This document shows, in pieces, positions 53,072 through 63,584 of a stretch of DNA of 64,000 bases (positions are counted from its first letter, which is position 1; every line of letters begins with the position of its first letter). The translations under genes were made by a program, and so were the position numbers. The stretch spans positions 1 through 64,000 of the forward strand of contig NZ_LQXQ01000021.1 in the NCBI RefSeq assembly GCF_003268395.1, in the 5' to 3' direction. This stretch comes from Acinetobacter sp. CFCC 10889. GTDB lineage: Bacteria > Pseudomonadota > Gammaproteobacteria > Pseudomonadales > Moraxellaceae. The notes beneath the pieces are model-generated. The model saw nothing but the letters and a program-made list of their open reading frames with translations, was not told the DNA's origin and did not search any database.

Positions 53072-55066
53072 TTAGTCCTTCTTCAAGTGTTTTTCAAGGA
53101 TTGCATAGCGTTCATTCTCGATGCGTTCTACTTCAGCAGCAGGAACATAATAATCCACTTTTTTCGTAAATGAACTTACGATAAAGCTGATGATTGCACC
53201 AACGAATGTAACAACAACCAACCACCAAACATGCCATACAAGTGCTAAGCCCATTACAGTCAATAGCATTGCAATGACAAAACCAGCAGCACGGTCAGTT
53301 GGCATATGAATATCTTCATAATGCGTAGGACGTGCATACGCTACGCCATTCTCTTTGTCGTTCCAGAAAGTATCAATACCATTGATCTTTGGAAGTTCAG
53401 CAAAGTTATAGAACGGAGCAGGAGATGATGTAGACCATTCAAGAACACGACCATCCCACGGGTCACCAGTGTGATCCATGTTATTTTCGCGTTGTAAGAA
53501 GCCAACAACAACTTGCATAACAAAACAGAAGATACCGATTGCAACCAATACTGAACCAAAGAATGCAATAGCAAGGTATGGATCCCATTCTGGATTGTCA
53601 TATGTATTCAAACGACGAGTCATACCCATGAAACCAAGGATATAAAGTGGCATGAATGCAAAATAGAAACCAAAGAACCAGAACCAGAAAGATGCTTTGC
53701 CCCAAGTTTCATTTAACTTCCAACCAAACATTTTTGGCCAGTAGAATGTGATACCTGCGAACATCGCGAATACTACACCACCAATAATTACGTTATGGAA
53801 GTGAGCAATCAAGAATAAAGAGTTGTGTACTAAGAAATCCGCTGGTGGAACAGCCATTAATACACCAGTTAAACCACCGATACCGAAAGTCACAAGGAAG
53901 CCAAGTGTCCAGTACATTGGTGATGTAAATGTAATACGACCCTTATACATGGTGAATAACCAAGAGAAGATTTTCACACCTGTTGGGATCGCAATAATCA
54001 TGGTCATGATACCGAAGAACGCGTTAACGTTGGCACCAGCACCCATGGTAAAGAAGTGGTGTAACCATACAACGAACGCAAGAACTGTAATTGCGATAGT
54101 TGCATACACCATTGATTTGTAACCGAACAAAGTTTTACGTGAGAAAGTAGATACTACTTCTGAGTAAATACCAAATGCAGGTAAAACTAAGATATATACT
54201 TCTGGGTGACCCCAAGTCCAAATCAAGTTCACATAAAGCATTGGGCTACCGCCAAGCTCATTGGTGAAGAAATGGAAATCAAAGTAACGGTCAAGCGTTA
54301 ACATTGCAATAGTTGCAGTTAATACTGGGAAAGATGCAATGATCAATACTGCTGTACAAAGTGCAGTCCAAGTAAAGATCGGCATATCCATAAGACCCAT
54401 GCCAGGTGCACGCATTTTAATGATAGTAACAAAGAAGTTAACACCAGTTAAAAGTGTACCAAGACCAGAGATCTGAAGTGCCCAGATATAGTAGTCAACA
54501 CCAACACCAGGAGAATATTGAATACCTGAAAGAGGAGGATAAGCCATCCAACCTGTTGCAGCAAATTCACCCAATACTAGTGATGCCATCATCAAACCTG
54601 CAGCGCCTGCAAATAGCCAGAAGCTTAAAGAGTTTAATAATGGGAATGCAACGTCACGCGCACCAATTTGAAGAGGTACAGTGATGTTCATCATACCAAC
54701 AACAAGACCCATTGCTACGAAGAAGATCATGATCACGCCATGCGCAGTAAAGATCTGATCGTAATGGTCAGGATGTAAGTAACCTTCACCGCCACCTTTT
54801 GCAAGGAACAGTTGAAGACGCATCATGATCGCATCTGCGAAACCACGCACAAGCATGACCACAGATACAATGATATACATGATACCAATTTTCTTATGGT
54901 CTACAGATTTAAACCATACATTCCACAGGTAGCCCCATTTTTTGAAATAGGTGATACCACCAAGAAGCGCAGCAGCACCGATTGCCATGATGATCATGGT
55001 TACAAGTACGATTGGCTCTTGATAAGGGATCGAGTCCCAGTTGAGTTTACCGAATAATACAGACAT
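53072..55066 (-). CDS. cyoB: Cytochrome bo3 quinol oxidase subunit I
   Basis: A 664-residue heme-copper oxidase subunit I that reduces O2 with ubiquinol electrons and pumps protons. The binuclear-centre ligands are in [16 protein letters not shown] (His, Glu, Tyr of the CuB/His-Tyr cross-link) and [13 protein letters not shown]; heme ligands are in [11 protein letters not shown] and [11 protein letters not shown]. About 15 helices, consistent with the bo3 class. N-terminal [14 protein letters not shown] is typical of CyoB. It lies 3 bp from cyoA and 4 bp from cyoC. Confidence 0.97.
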   Translation of the reverse strand: MSVLFGKLNWDSIPYQEPIVLVTMIIMAIGAAALLGGITYFKKWGYLWNVWFKSVDHKKIGIMYIIVSVVMLVRGFADAIMMRLQLFLAKGGGEGYLHPDHYDQIFTAHGVIMIFFVAMGLVVGMMNITVPLQIGARDVAFPLLNSLSFWLFAGAAGLMMASLVLGEFAATGWMAYPPLSGIQYSPGVGVDYYIWALQISGLGTLLTGVNFFVTIIKMRAPGMGLMDMPIFTWTALCTAVLIIASFPVLTATIAMLTLDRYFDFHFFTNELGGSPMLYVNLIWTWGHPEVYILVLPAFGIYSEVVSTFSRKTLFGYKSMVYATIAITVLAFVVWLHHFFTMGAGANVNAFFGIMTMIIAIPTGVKIFSWLFTMYKGRITFTSPMYWTLGFLVTFGIGGLTGVLMAVPPADFLVHNSLFLIAHFHNVIIGGVVFAMFAGITFYWPKMFGWKLNETWGKASFWFWFFGFYFAFMPLYILGFMGMTRRLNTYDNPEWDPYLAIAFFGSVLVAIGIFCFVMQVVVGFLQRENNMDHTGDPWDGRVLEWSTSSPAPFYNFAELPKINGIDTFWNDKENGVAYARPTHYEDIHMPTDRAAGFVIAMLLTVMGLALVWHVWWLVVVTFVGAIISFIVSSFTKKVDYYVPAAEVERIENERYAILEKHLKKD

Positions 55067-55069
55067 GTC

Positions 55070-56119
55070 TTATTCCTCTACTGAAGCAGTTGCATGTTCA
55101 GCATTCACATGCTCAGTACCTGCTGCAGAATGATCCGCACCATGGTAGTTGCTCATGTATTTATTGATAATGCTTTCGAACAAATTAGGCTCAACTGAAG
55201 AATAGTAAGTTACAGGATACGGCTTAGTAGGGAATGGACCTTTACGTTTAGCTTCTTCTGCAAGTGCTTTTTCTTCTGGAGTATGCGCATTATTGAGCAT
55301 GTTCTCAATTTGGTGTTTAGAACGGTCACCATCTTTAAGCGCTGCAAATTCTGCTGCATCTAAAACAGTTTTTTGTTGAGCTTCAGGATTAATTGAAGTT
55401 CCAGTACCTGCTTTAACTGCTTCTACCCAACTGTTGAATTCTGGTTCAGTTACAGAATGAGCTAAGAAGCGCATTTGTGTGAAACCATAACCACTATAGT
55501 TAGAAGAGAAACCGCGATAAACACCAGTTTCATCAGCTAATACGTGTAACTGAGTTTGCATACCTGCCATTGCATAGATTTGACCTGCTAACTTAGGAAT
55601 GAAGAAAGAGTTCATTGTAAAGTTAGAAGTCACTTTAAAGTTAACGGGTGTCTTTTCAGGGAAACGAACTTCGTTAACAGTTGCAATTTGTTGCTCAGGA
55701 TAGATAAAGACCCATTTAAACTGTTCAGCAATAACTTGAATAGTTACAGGCGCTTTGTCAGATTCAAGCGGACGGTAAGGGTCATATTTATGTGAGCCCC
55801 ACCATGTTAAATACGCAAGAATACCAATAATAATTACTGGAACACCCCATACTACAATTTCAATTGCCGTTGAGTGTGCCCATGTAGGTTTATAGTCTGC
55901 GTCTTTATTCGATGCGCGATATTTCCAACCAAACCATAAAGCCATGATGATCGAAGGAATTACGACCAATAGCATTAAGTAGATCGCAGTCATCATTAAG
56001 TCAGATTGACCTTGTGCAACTGGACCTTTAGAGTTTAGAAGTACCATATCACCACCACACCCTGTTAAAAGTGCGGCAATCGTAGATAAAGACAATACAG
56101 CTAAAATCGTTTGTCTCAT
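55070..56119 (-). CDS. cyoA: Cytochrome bo3 quinol oxidase subunit II
   Basis: A 349-residue lipoprotein subunit with a signal ending in LLTGC (lipidated Cys21), two helices (about 40-65 and 85-110) and a periplasmic cupredoxin domain. The CuA ligand cluster of cytochrome c oxidases is absent (FSSNYSGYGFTQMRF replaces the Cys motif), as expected for a quinol oxidase. The C-terminus carries an acidic/His-rich extension (GADHSAAGTEHVNAEHATAS). First gene of the operon. Confidence 0.96.
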   Translation of the reverse strand: MRQTILAVLSLSTIAALLTGCGGDMVLLNSKGPVAQGQSDLMMTAIYLMLLVVIPSIIMALWFGWKYRASNKDADYKPTWAHSTAIEIVVWGVPVIIIGILAYLTWWGSHKYDPYRPLESDKAPVTIQVIAEQFKWVFIYPEQQIATVNEVRFPEKTPVNFKVTSNFTMNSFFIPKLAGQIYAMAGMQTQLHVLADETGVYRGFSSNYSGYGFTQMRFLAHSVTEPEFNSWVEAVKAGTGTSINPEAQQKTVLDAAEFAALKDGDRSKHQIENMLNNAHTPEEKALAEEAKRKGPFPTKPYPVTYYSSVEPNLFESIINKYMSNYHGADHSAAGTEHVNAEHATASVEE

Positions 56120-56423
56120 TTTACAACCTCGGTGAAGAGTCCCATTCCCTATTAAATATGGGATAGCGATTAAAGTGTCGCATGATTGAAAATGAATATT
56201 AATTACAAATAGTAAACATTCTCAATGATCTGACACCCAGACGTTGTAGGGCATTATGCCTCATATCAACAAACTTAGCTATATGTAAAAAGGCTTTAAA
56301 TAACTGTAACAAAAACCAATTTTTTTACTCGGGTTTGTTTGTGAATATAATATTTTATAATTGTAAATCAAAGTTATAAGGCTAAAAAAGGATGCTTTTG
56401 CATCCTTTATGAAAAATTAAAAA
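56120..56423. other. 304-bp region upstream of cyoA
   Basis: It should hold the cyo promoter on the minus strand and, at its other end, the terminator of the RDD gene (56387-56408). I could not pick a convincing -35/-10 pair. CCCAT/ATGGG (56143-56147, 56159-56163) is a small dyad just upstream of the cyoA SD. No ORF. Confidence 0.4.
56387..56408 (-). terminator. Terminator of the GYF/RDD gene
   Basis: A 9-bp stem AAAGGATGC / GCATCCTTT (56387-56395, 56400-56408) with a TTTT loop; on the minus strand TTTTTAG follows. Confidence 0.8.
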
Positions 56424-57191
56424 TTATTGCTTGATGACTTTGGTCTTAACCAACTTATCATGTAATGTTTGTCGTTTTTTACTCAATGCGAATAACAAAT
56501 CGACAATCGCAAATAAACTTAAAAATCGGTAAATCACAATAAATAGAATTGAGCGTAAGACGAACACACGTATAAAGCTAACTTGTTCATTATTTTCTTC
56601 ATCAACGATCTTAATCTTTAGCAGTTTTTTACCAATGCTTTGCCCAAATTTTGAGAGTAAATAAGCTTGTACGGCAAGCATGATAAAAATATAGCTGAAC
56701 ATCGCAATCCAAGCTTGATCTGGGAAGAGTGCGAGCATTTGTGATTGAAGCTCAAGAACTTGATTGACATCGTTGCTTTGTGCTTTGGCAAGCATTTGAT
56801 CTTGTAGGGTTGTGAGTTTTTGAATTTGATCTGTATTTAAAAATAAGCCCAAAATAATTGAGGTTGGTAACCACAATAAAAGATCAATAATTTTGGCAAA
56901 AAAACGAGAGTGCAGCGATGCAAGTTCGATATTTTGTTTCGCTTGATTTTGTTGTATTGTTGGTTGATTTGCAAATGGTTCTGTTTTATTGAGTGAAACA
57001 GGGGCAACATAACCTGTAGGTTCATAGACAAGTTTACCTTGTGTGAGTTCACCCAAAGCTTTCCATTCAGTCATCCCTTGATGCCAAGCCAAATCGGTGA
57101 GTAGGATTTGTTGGTCAGCAAGCATTTGATTGATTTGTTCCAGTGTGTATGGACCAGCTTGTTGATTATTTCTCGCCAAGTAAATTTGCAT
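56424..57191 (-). CDS. GYF_2-RDD membrane protein
   Basis: A 255-residue protein with two domains. The N-terminal GYF_2 domain (about 1-55: IYLARNNQQAGPYTLEQINQ, then WHQGMTEWKAL) is a soluble adaptor fold. After a Gln/Asn-rich linker an RDD domain (about 92-250: ASLHSRFFAKIIDLLLWLPT and SIGKKLLKIKIVDEENNEQV) has three to four helices. RDD proteins are membrane proteins of mostly unknown role, some Na+/H+-related. The pairing GYF_2 plus RDD is recurrent in proteobacteria. Monocistronic. Confidence 0.85.
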   Translation of the reverse strand: MQIYLARNNQQAGPYTLEQINQMLADQQILLTDLAWHQGMTEWKALGELTQGKLVYEPTGYVAPVSLNKTEPFANQPTIQQNQAKQNIELASLHSRFFAKIIDLLLWLPTSIILGLFLNTDQIQKLTTLQDQMLAKAQSNDVNQVLELQSQMLALFPDQAWIAMFSYIFIMLAVQAYLLSKFGQSIGKKLLKIKIVDEENNEQVSFIRVFVLRSILFIVIYRFLSLFAIVDLLFALSKKRQTLHDKLVKTKVIKQ

Positions 57192-57392
57192 AAAGCATTA
57201 TTCTCAAAAATCTAAAACGTAAAAATTGTAGATAAACTAGTATAGCGTAGCATTAAATTGCTTCATCTACTTTTTTGAACCCTTATGTATACTCGATTTT
57301 TCATCTGATGAAAATTAAATTTACATGAAATCTTAAATATCAATTCAAAATAATGGTATTGCTTGAACGTATTATTGATCTATAGACATAAA

Positions 57393-57414
57393 AAAGACCC
57401 TCGAAAGGGTCTTT
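57393..57414 (-). terminator. Terminator of ppsA
   Basis: A 9-bp stem AAAGACCCT / AGGGTCTTT with a CGAA loop, followed by TTTT on the minus strand. Confidence 0.85.
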
Positions 57415-57426
57415 TCTTCAGCTTGA

Positions 57427-59802
57427 TTAAGCTTTAGATTTTTCTTCTGCAAGGAAGAACCAAGTGTCTAATACTGAGTCTGGGTTTAATGAAACAGATT
57501 CGATACCTTGTTCCATCAACCAGAATGCTAAGTCAGGGTGGTCAGAAGGACCTTGACCACAGATGCCGATGTATTTACCTGCTTTACGGCATGCATGAAT
57601 TGCCATAGAAAGTAACACTTTTACAGCAGCATCACGCTCATCAAACAAGTGAGATACGATACCTGAGTCACGGTCTAAACCAAGTGTTAACTGAGTTAAG
57701 TCATTAGAACCAATAGAGAAACCATCAAAATGCTCAAGGAATTGTTCAGCCAATAATGCATTGGTTGGCAATTCACACATCATGATCACTTTAAGACCAT
57801 TTTCACCACGTTTTAAGCCATTCGCAGCAAGCAATTCGATGACACGTTTCGCTTCGTTTACAGTACGAACGAAAGGGATCATGATTTGAATATTGGTTAA
57901 GCCCATTTCGTCACGTGCTTTTTTCAATGCGCGGCATTCAAGCTCAAAGCAGTCACGGAAGTTATCAGACACATAACGGCTTGCACCACGGAAGCCCAAC
58001 ATTGGGTTTTCTTCTTCTGGCTCGTACAATTTACCGCCGATCAAGTTCGCATATTCGTTAGATTTGAAATCTGACATACGAACAATCACTGGTTTATCCG
58101 AAAATGCAGCGGCAAGCGTAGAAATACCTTCAACGAGTTTTTCAACATAGAATTCGATTGGTGATGAATAACCAGCAGTACGTGCCATTACAGCTGCACG
58201 AGTTTCACGTGGTAGGCTGTCAATGTTTAATAATGCTTTAGGATGCACACCGATCATACGGTTAATGATAAATTCTAAACGCGCTAGACCAATACCTGCG
58301 TTTGGAATTTGTGCAAAGTCAAATGCACGGTCAGGGTTACCCACGTTCATCATGACTTTGAATGGAAGCGCAGGCATAGACTCAATCGAGTTACGTTGGA
58401 TTTCAAAATCCAAAGCACCTTCATAGATAAAGCCGGTATCACCTTCAGCACAAGAAACAGTTACTTCTTGACCATCTACAAGGACTTCAGTTGCATTACC
58501 ACAACCAACGATTGCAGGAACACCCAATTCACGAGCGATAATTGCTGCGTGACAAGTACGACCACCACGGTTAGTGACGATTGCTGCGGCACGTTTCATC
58601 ACTGGTTCCCAGTCTGGGTCAGTCATGTCTGATACAAGAACATCACCTGGTTGTACTTTGTCCATTTCTTTAATAGAAGTAACAATACGTACTTTACCAG
58701 AACCGATACGTTGACCAATTGAACGACCTTCACACAGAACTGTACCTTTTTGTTTAAGGAGGTAGCGTTCCATTGTACCGACATTTTCACGGCTTTTTAC
58801 AGTTTCAGGACGTGCTTGAACGATATAGATCTGACCGTCGTCACCATCTTTCGCCCATTCGATGTCCATCGGTGCTTGATAATGTTCTTCGATGATCAAT
58901 GCTTGTTTAGCAAGTTCTTGAAGTTCTAAATCATTTAAAGCAAATTGTTGACGTTCAGCTTTTTCAACGTCTACAACAACAACAGATTTACCTGCCGCAC
59001 CTTCTTCACCATAAATCATTTTTTGGTGTTTAGAGCCAAGGTTACGACGGATGACTGCGTGTTTACCATTTCTAAGAAGTGGTTTTGAAACATAGAACTC
59101 ATCAGGGTTGACTGCACCTTGTACAACCATTTCACCCAAACCATAAGAGGCAGTGATGAATACCGCTTCACGGAAACCAGACTCTGTATCTAGTGTAAAC
59201 ATTACACCTGCAGCACCCGTTTCAGAGCGAACCATACGCTGAATACCTGCTGAAAGAGCAACGATGTCATGCGCGAAGTTTTGGTGTACACGGTAAGCAA
59301 TCGCACGGTCATTATATAATGAAGCAAAAACTTCTTTGATCGCGATGAGAACGTTATCGATACCACGGATGTTTAGGAAGGTTTCTTGTTGACCTGCAAA
59401 TGATGCATCTGGTAAATCTTCAGCAGTTGCAGATGAACGAACTGCAACAGCAATGTCAGGATTACCATTAGAAAGTGCAGTAAATGCTTCACGAACTTCT
59501 TGTTCTAAGCCAGCAGTGAGTGGAGTATCTACGATCCATTGACGGATTTTTGCACCCGTTTCAGCTAGTGCAATAACATCATCAACATTTAAAGTTGCGA
59601 GCTCTGCATTAATCTTAGCGTTTAGACCGCTTTGCTCTAGGAATTCGCGGTATGCATCAGCAGTTGTTGCAAAACCACCAGGTACAGATACGCCAGCATT
59701 TGCTAAATGGCTGATCATTTCTCCAAGTGATGAGTTTTTACCACCCACGAGTTCAACGTCGTGTTTCCCTAGTTTTTCCAGACCGATTACGCGTGCTTCC
59801 AA
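57427..59802 (-). CDS. ppsA: Phosphoenolpyruvate synthase
   Basis: A 791-residue gluconeogenic enzyme: pyruvate + ATP + H2O to PEP + AMP + Pi. The N-terminal ATP-grasp domain (about 1-340) starts [20 protein letters not shown]. The swivelling phosphohistidine domain has [21 protein letters not shown] with catalytic H418 and T416, the residue equivalent to the E. coli regulatory threonine two positions before the His. The C-terminal PEP/pyruvate TIM barrel (about 470-790) includes [12 protein letters not shown] and [12 protein letters not shown]. Its regulator ppsR is transcribed divergently 155 bp away. Confidence 0.97.
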   Translation of the reverse strand: MEARVIGLEKLGKHDVELVGGKNSSLGEMISHLANAGVSVPGGFATTADAYREFLEQSGLNAKINAELATLNVDDVIALAETGAKIRQWIVDTPLTAGLEQEVREAFTALSNGNPDIAVAVRSSATAEDLPDASFAGQQETFLNIRGIDNVLIAIKEVFASLYNDRAIAYRVHQNFAHDIVALSAGIQRMVRSETGAAGVMFTLDTESGFREAVFITASYGLGEMVVQGAVNPDEFYVSKPLLRNGKHAVIRRNLGSKHQKMIYGEEGAAGKSVVVVDVEKAERQQFALNDLELQELAKQALIIEEHYQAPMDIEWAKDGDDGQIYIVQARPETVKSRENVGTMERYLLKQKGTVLCEGRSIGQRIGSGKVRIVTSIKEMDKVQPGDVLVSDMTDPDWEPVMKRAAAIVTNRGGRTCHAAIIARELGVPAIVGCGNATEVLVDGQEVTVSCAEGDTGFIYEGALDFEIQRNSIESMPALPFKVMMNVGNPDRAFDFAQIPNAGIGLARLEFIINRMIGVHPKALLNIDSLPRETRAAVMARTAGYSSPIEFYVEKLVEGISTLAAAFSDKPVIVRMSDFKSNEYANLIGGKLYEPEEENPMLGFRGASRYVSDNFRDCFELECRALKKARDEMGLTNIQIMIPFVRTVNEAKRVIELLAANGLKRGENGLKVIMMCELPTNALLAEQFLEHFDGFSIGSNDLTQLTLGLDRDSGIVSHLFDERDAAVKVLLSMAIHACRKAGKYIGICGQGPSDHPDLAFWLMEQGIESVSLNPDSVLDTWFFLAEEKSKA

Positions 59803-59957
59803 AGTTGTTACTCCACTTTTGCAGTATTAATCACTATCTTGGCTTGAAATTATAACAAAAAACTTAGCTTTTTAATTCAAGCAAGTCATAGTCATGTAAG
59901 ATGGGCATTACTATAAAGATTATACATCGCTAAGACAAATATTTGAGGAGATTTTTA

Positions 59958-60794
59958 ATGTCAGAAAGTAACCAAATAAAGCGCAGTGTATTTTTCATTT
60001 CTGATGGTACAGCAATCACTGCTGAAACCCTTGGACACTCATTGTTAGCGCAATTTCCTCATGTGAAGTTTGATATCCATATTATTCCATATATTAGTTC
60101 TGAAGAAGCTGCAATGAATGTGGTCGAGGAGATCAATATTCGCGCTGAAAAAGACGGTCAACAACCCTTAGTTTTTGATACGTTAGTTGACCCTTATGTA
60201 CGCGATATTATTAACACTGCAAATGCTGTAAATCTTGATGTTTTTGAGGGGCTTATCAGTAAATTATCAGACGTTTTGGGGACGCAGCCTACAACTTTAG
60301 TCGGACAGACCCATGCGGTGACTGATTCTGAGTCTTATAAAGCTCGTATTGATGCAGTACATTTCGCTTTAGATAATGATGATGGTGCACGTACACGTCA
60401 CTATGATAAAGCTGATCTAATTCTGATCGGGGTGTCCCGTTCAGGTAAAACACCAACTTCGATTTACTTGTCATTACAATTTGGAATTCGTGTTGCAAAT
60501 TATCCACTTACAGAAGAAGATTTGGATGATAATCGCTTACCAGCAGTGCTGAAAGAGCACAAACATAAGTTGTTTGGTTTGATGATTGATGCTGAAAGAT
60601 TGGTGGCAATACGTACAGAACGTAAGGCAAATAGTCGCTATGCAAGCTTTTCGCAATGCCAAATGGAGTTGCGTGCAGTTGAGGGAATTTACATTTCTGA
60701 GGGGATTAAATACCTCAATGTTTCAGAAATGTCAATCGAAGAAATCTCAACACGAATTTTGCAAATGACAGGTTTAAAACGTAGAATTGTTTAA
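59958..60794 (+). CDS. ppsR: PEP synthase regulatory protein PpsR (DUF299 kinase/pyrophosphorylase)
   Basis: A 278-residue bifunctional regulator. It phosphorylates the threonine next to the PpsA catalytic His using ADP, and removes the phosphate by a Pi-dependent, pyrophosphate-forming reaction. N-terminal RSVFFISDGTAITAETLGHS, the P-loop GVSRSGKT (158-165) and the C-terminal KYLNVSEMSIEEISTRIL are diagnostic. Start at ATG 59958, with GAGGAG 7 nt upstream; the open frame extends to a TTG at 59943 that overlaps the SD. Divergent from ppsA. Confidence 0.95.
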   Translation: MSESNQIKRSVFFISDGTAITAETLGHSLLAQFPHVKFDIHIIPYISSEEAAMNVVEEINIRAEKDGQQPLVFDTLVDPYVRDIINTANAVNLDVFEGLISKLSDVLGTQPTTLVGQTHAVTDSESYKARIDAVHFALDNDDGARTRHYDKADLILIGVSRSGKTPTSIYLSLQFGIRVANYPLTEEDLDDNRLPAVLKEHKHKLFGLMIDAERLVAIRTERKANSRYASFSQCQMELRAVEGIYISEGIKYLNVSEMSIEEISTRILQMTGLKRRIV

Positions 60795-60827
60795 TAATTA
60801 ATCAATAAAGCATGCTTATTTGTTGTT

Positions 60828-60855
60828 AAAGCTGGATGAAAATTCAGCTTTTTTT
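60828..60855 (+). terminator. Terminator of ppsR
   Basis: AAAGCTGGAT / ATTCAGCTTT (60828-60837, 60842-60851; one G-U pair) with a GAAA loop, then more Ts. Confidence 0.8.
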
Positions 60856-61238
60856 AATTAAAATGATGCATTCTTCTATATAAAATTTCTATTAATAAGG
60901 ATGTGATTTTTCATTTTTTAAACATTATTTTGTATGGAAAATAGTCAATTCATCTGCGCTATTTGAGATGAATTAAAGCAATATCACTTAAAAAAATAGC
61001 TCATAGTTATATGAGAAATGGCATGAGTATTATCTAATGTGATATTGGGTATACTAACTATTTAAAATCTAAATAGTTGAAAATAGCAAAATAGGATTTA
61101 TTTTGATTAATAAGTGTACAATTTGGTTGTTGAGAAAATGAGTTGTGCGAAACCTGATAGCAGTATGAGTACAGAAATTTTAAAGAAGTGGTTTTTATTT
61201 TCTAAGATTTACTTATTTTATTTGAAAATGATTGATCA

Positions 61239-61266
61239 AAAAACCGAGCAAGAGTGCTCGGTTTTT
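61239..61266. terminator. Terminator of the first M48 gene
   Basis: A 12-bp perfect stem AAAAACCGAGCA / TGCTCGGTTTTT (61239-61250, 61255-61266), usable in both directions. Confidence 0.85.
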
Positions 61267-61297
61267 GCTCCAACCTAATCTCTATATAAAATAGAAA

Positions 61298-62074
61298 TTA
61301 GCGTTTATTGTAGATGGCTTGTGCAGCGGGTAAGTTTTCACGCATCGCTGCAATACGTTGTGTATTTGATGGGTGTGTAGAAAGGAATGATGAACCACCT
61401 GCACCATCTAGTTTATTCATTTTTTCCCAAAGTGAAATTGCAGCTTGTGGGTTATAACCTGCCTTTGCCATGAGCATTAAGCCACCTTGGTCGGCACGAC
61501 TTTCTAAACTACGTGAATAGGGTAGACCAACACCAATTTGACTGCCTAATTGTGCAGCAGCAGTGCCAAGTTGACCGACACGATCACCCGCAGCACTTAG
61601 ACCAATATTTAAGGCTAAATCAGTAAGGGCTTGTGCACCGATTTTACTTTTTGCATGTTCTTCTAAAGCATGCACCATTTCATGCCCCATCACTGCGGCA
61701 ATTTCGGCATCGGTTAAATTGAGTTTATTTACGATACCTGTGTAGAATACAACTTTACCACCAGGGGCAACATAGGCATTGACTTGATCTGATTTTAAAA
61801 CAGCAAGTTGCCAATCAAATTTTGTACCTGTTTGGTTCATTTGATCTGCATATGGTTTTAAGCGTAAGAAAACACTATTAATACGTTTGTAGGTCGATGA
61901 TGAGGCATCCAGCGTATTATTTCCACGTGCTTCCTGTACAGTTTTATTAAACCCTTGGGTTGCAGCAACATTGAGTGTTGCACTGTCTGCACCAGCCATA
62001 TCTGCCATCGTGGTACAGCCAGAAATTGAAATTAAGCCTGCTGTACAAATACCCATCATAAGTTTATTATTCAT
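61298..62074 (-). CDS. M48 family metalloprotease lipoprotein (first copy)
   Basis: A 258-residue periplasmic lipoprotein protease. The signal ends in the lipobox SISGC. The Zn-binding HExxH is HEMVHALEEH (about residues 125-134), and the third ligand Glu lies in SRSLESRADQGGLMLM (about 185-200). The C-terminal STHPSNTQRIAAM is the M48 (LoiP/YcaL-type) end motif. Start at ATG 62074 with GGAG 9 nt upstream. A paralogue lies about 560 bp upstream (62631-63419), with a small membrane gene between. Confidence 0.9.
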   Translation of the reverse strand: MNNKLMMGICTAGLISISGCTTMADMAGADSATLNVAATQGFNKTVQEARGNNTLDASSSTYKRINSVFLRLKPYADQMNQTGTKFDWQLAVLKSDQVNAYVAPGGKVVFYTGIVNKLNLTDAEIAAVMGHEMVHALEEHAKSKIGAQALTDLALNIGLSAAGDRVGQLGTAAAQLGSQIGVGLPYSRSLESRADQGGLMLMAKAGYNPQAAISLWEKMNKLDGAGGSSFLSTHPSNTQRIAAMRENLPAAQAIYNKR

Positions 62075-62184
62075 TATAATGTGCTCCAACAAATATAAAG
62101 TAATAAGTTTAATTATATTGATTTTAATTATGTGCGAGTATGTAAAATTGCTTCATGATCATAGTATTTGTGTAATTTTTTCAT

Positions 62185-62508
62185 TTATAAAAACTGCATT
62201 GCTAACCAATACAGTAAGCACATCGCATCAAGAATTAAATAAAGTGTGCACAGTGGTTTAATTTTTTCATTGAGATTTGGTTTGTTGCGATGAAAAAAGA
62301 TAATGCTATTTTGAATAAGAATAATTGGAATTAAAATACATGCTAATGAAATGCTTAGACCCAGTAACGCATTTTGAATAATTTCAGGATTATTGGTTTG
62401 TGCTTGAATGATGAGCATCGCAAGTGTAGGTGCGCCACCAATCGCAAAGAGTGATGAATAAAAAATTGCACCTGAAATATTTTTCTGCATAGCCATCATA
62501 CTTTTCAT
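62185..62508 (-). CDS. Small membrane protein, unknown
   Basis: About 107 residues with three hydrophobic segments (about 12-32, 42-66, 86-105) joined by short polar loops; no family recognised. The start is uncertain: ATG 62508, later ATGs at 62499/62496, or a TTG at 62532. It lies between two M48 paralogues on the same strand, so it may be part of the duplicated unit or an insertion into it. Confidence 0.55.
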   Translation of the reverse strand: MKSMMAMQKNISGAIFYSSLFAIGGAPTLAMLIIQAQTNNPEIIQNALLGLSISLACILIPIILIQNSIIFFHRNKPNLNEKIKPLCTLYLILDAMCLLYWLAMQFL

Positions 62509-62590
62509 AAAATTCTTGCTACATTCTAACAAGTGAGCATTGCTTGAAAAGCGTAACTTTACACGACTTTAGTCTGCCGTAATATATAAA

Positions 62591-62616
62591 AAAAGCCCGA
62601 TTAATATCGAGCTTTT
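62591..62616 (-). terminator. Terminator of the second M48 gene
   Basis: On the minus strand AAAAGCTCGAT / ATCGGGCTTTT (one G-U pair) with a 4-nt loop, followed by TTT. Confidence 0.75.
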
Positions 62617-62630
62617 CTAAATAATTTAAA

Positions 62631-63419
62631 TTATTTTTTGATCGCTGCTGAGTAAACTTTTTTTGCTTCAATCATATTTTTGTTGAGGTCTTTGATACGG
62701 TCATCATTCGAAGGATGTGTTGAAGTGAATTTTCCAAGACCATTACCACTACTATCAATCTGATTCATTTTTTGCCAAACAGTGACAGCCGCCTCAGGGT
62801 TATAGCCTGCTTGTGCCATGAGGATTAGACCACCACGGTCTGCGGATGATTCTAGGCTACGAGAATAAGGTAAACCCACACCATATTTGCTACCAATATC
62901 AAGTGCTTGACCACCTAAAGAACCAAATTTTTCTTCAGCATAGCCTTTACCAATTTTAACTGCCATATCGGTCAGTGCTGTTGCACCCGCAGAACGTTTT
63001 GAGTGTTCTTCTAGTGCATGGGTCATTTCATGTCCCATGATTGCTGCAATTTCAGCATCTGTTAGTTTTAAGGTATTTACGATACCTGTAAAGAACACGA
63101 CTTTACCACCAGGCATTACAAAAGCATTCAGTTCATCTGAGTGTAAGACACTGAGCTTCCAATCAAATGTCTGACCAGTTTTATTCGCTTGGTCAGCAAA
63201 AGGTTTCATTTTAAGGAAAATAGTATTGATGCGCTTATAGGTAGAGGAGGTTGTGTCTAAGGCACGTTGTGCTTTAGCGTCTTCTACAAGGAGTTGATAA
63301 TCTTGTGCGGCATTTAAATTTAAGGTTGCTGAGTCATTTCCAGTTAAATCTGCAATGGTTGTGCATCCAGATAATGTTGCTGCAAGACCGAAGCCTAATA
63401 TTAATTTTTTATTCATCAT
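62631..63419 (-). CDS. M48 family metalloprotease lipoprotein (second copy)
   Basis: A 262-residue paralogue of the protease at 61298-62074, similar over its whole length. The lipobox is TLSGC, the Zn motif HEMTHALEEH, the third Glu in SRSLESSADRGGLILM, and the end motif TSTHPSNDDRIKDL. The C-terminal tail is longer. ATG 63419 (GGTAA 6 nt upstream) is followed immediately by a second ATG. Both copies keep their catalytic residues, so both are probably active. A terminator follows each. Confidence 0.9.
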   Translation of the reverse strand: MMNKKLILGFGLAATLSGCTTIADLTGNDSATLNLNAAQDYQLLVEDAKAQRALDTTSSTYKRINTIFLKMKPFADQANKTGQTFDWKLSVLHSDELNAFVMPGGKVVFFTGIVNTLKLTDAEIAAIMGHEMTHALEEHSKRSAGATALTDMAVKIGKGYAEEKFGSLGGQALDIGSKYGVGLPYSRSLESSADRGGLILMAQAGYNPEAAVTVWQKMNQIDSSGNGLGKFTSTHPSNDDRIKDLNKNMIEAKKVYSAAIKK

Positions 63420-63552
63420 TATATTTACCATAATATGTAATCATTATAAATATTATACCAATAGTTATATTGGCTTAATCGGAGAAAGAATTATCTTTTA
63501 TTTTTTGAAAAAAATCAAAATAAAATCACATTTTATTTTAACTGTAATAAAA

Positions 63553-63575
63553 AAGCTCCCGAAGGAGCTTTTATT
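63553..63575 (-). terminator. Terminator of purA
   Basis: A 7-bp stem AAGCTCC / GGAGCTT with a CGAA loop (63553-63570) and T-runs on both sides; on the minus strand TTTTTTATT follows. Confidence 0.85.
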
Positions 63576-63584
63576 TACTATCAT

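Larger units (their letters stand above)
60795..61297. other. 503-bp intergenic region after ppsR
   Basis: It contains the ppsR terminator (60828-60854) and the M48 terminator (61239-61266). The roughly 380 bp between are very AT-rich and hold no ORF that I can support (a 46-codon frame at 61138-61278 runs through the terminator). Possible RNA or decayed sequence. Confidence 0.5.

Noticed and set aside
61138..61278. A 46-codon plus-strand ORF (MSCAKPDSS...) before the first M48 gene
   Set aside because: It runs through the 12-bp terminator stem at 61239-61266 and has no SD; it is more likely chance reading of intergenic DNA.
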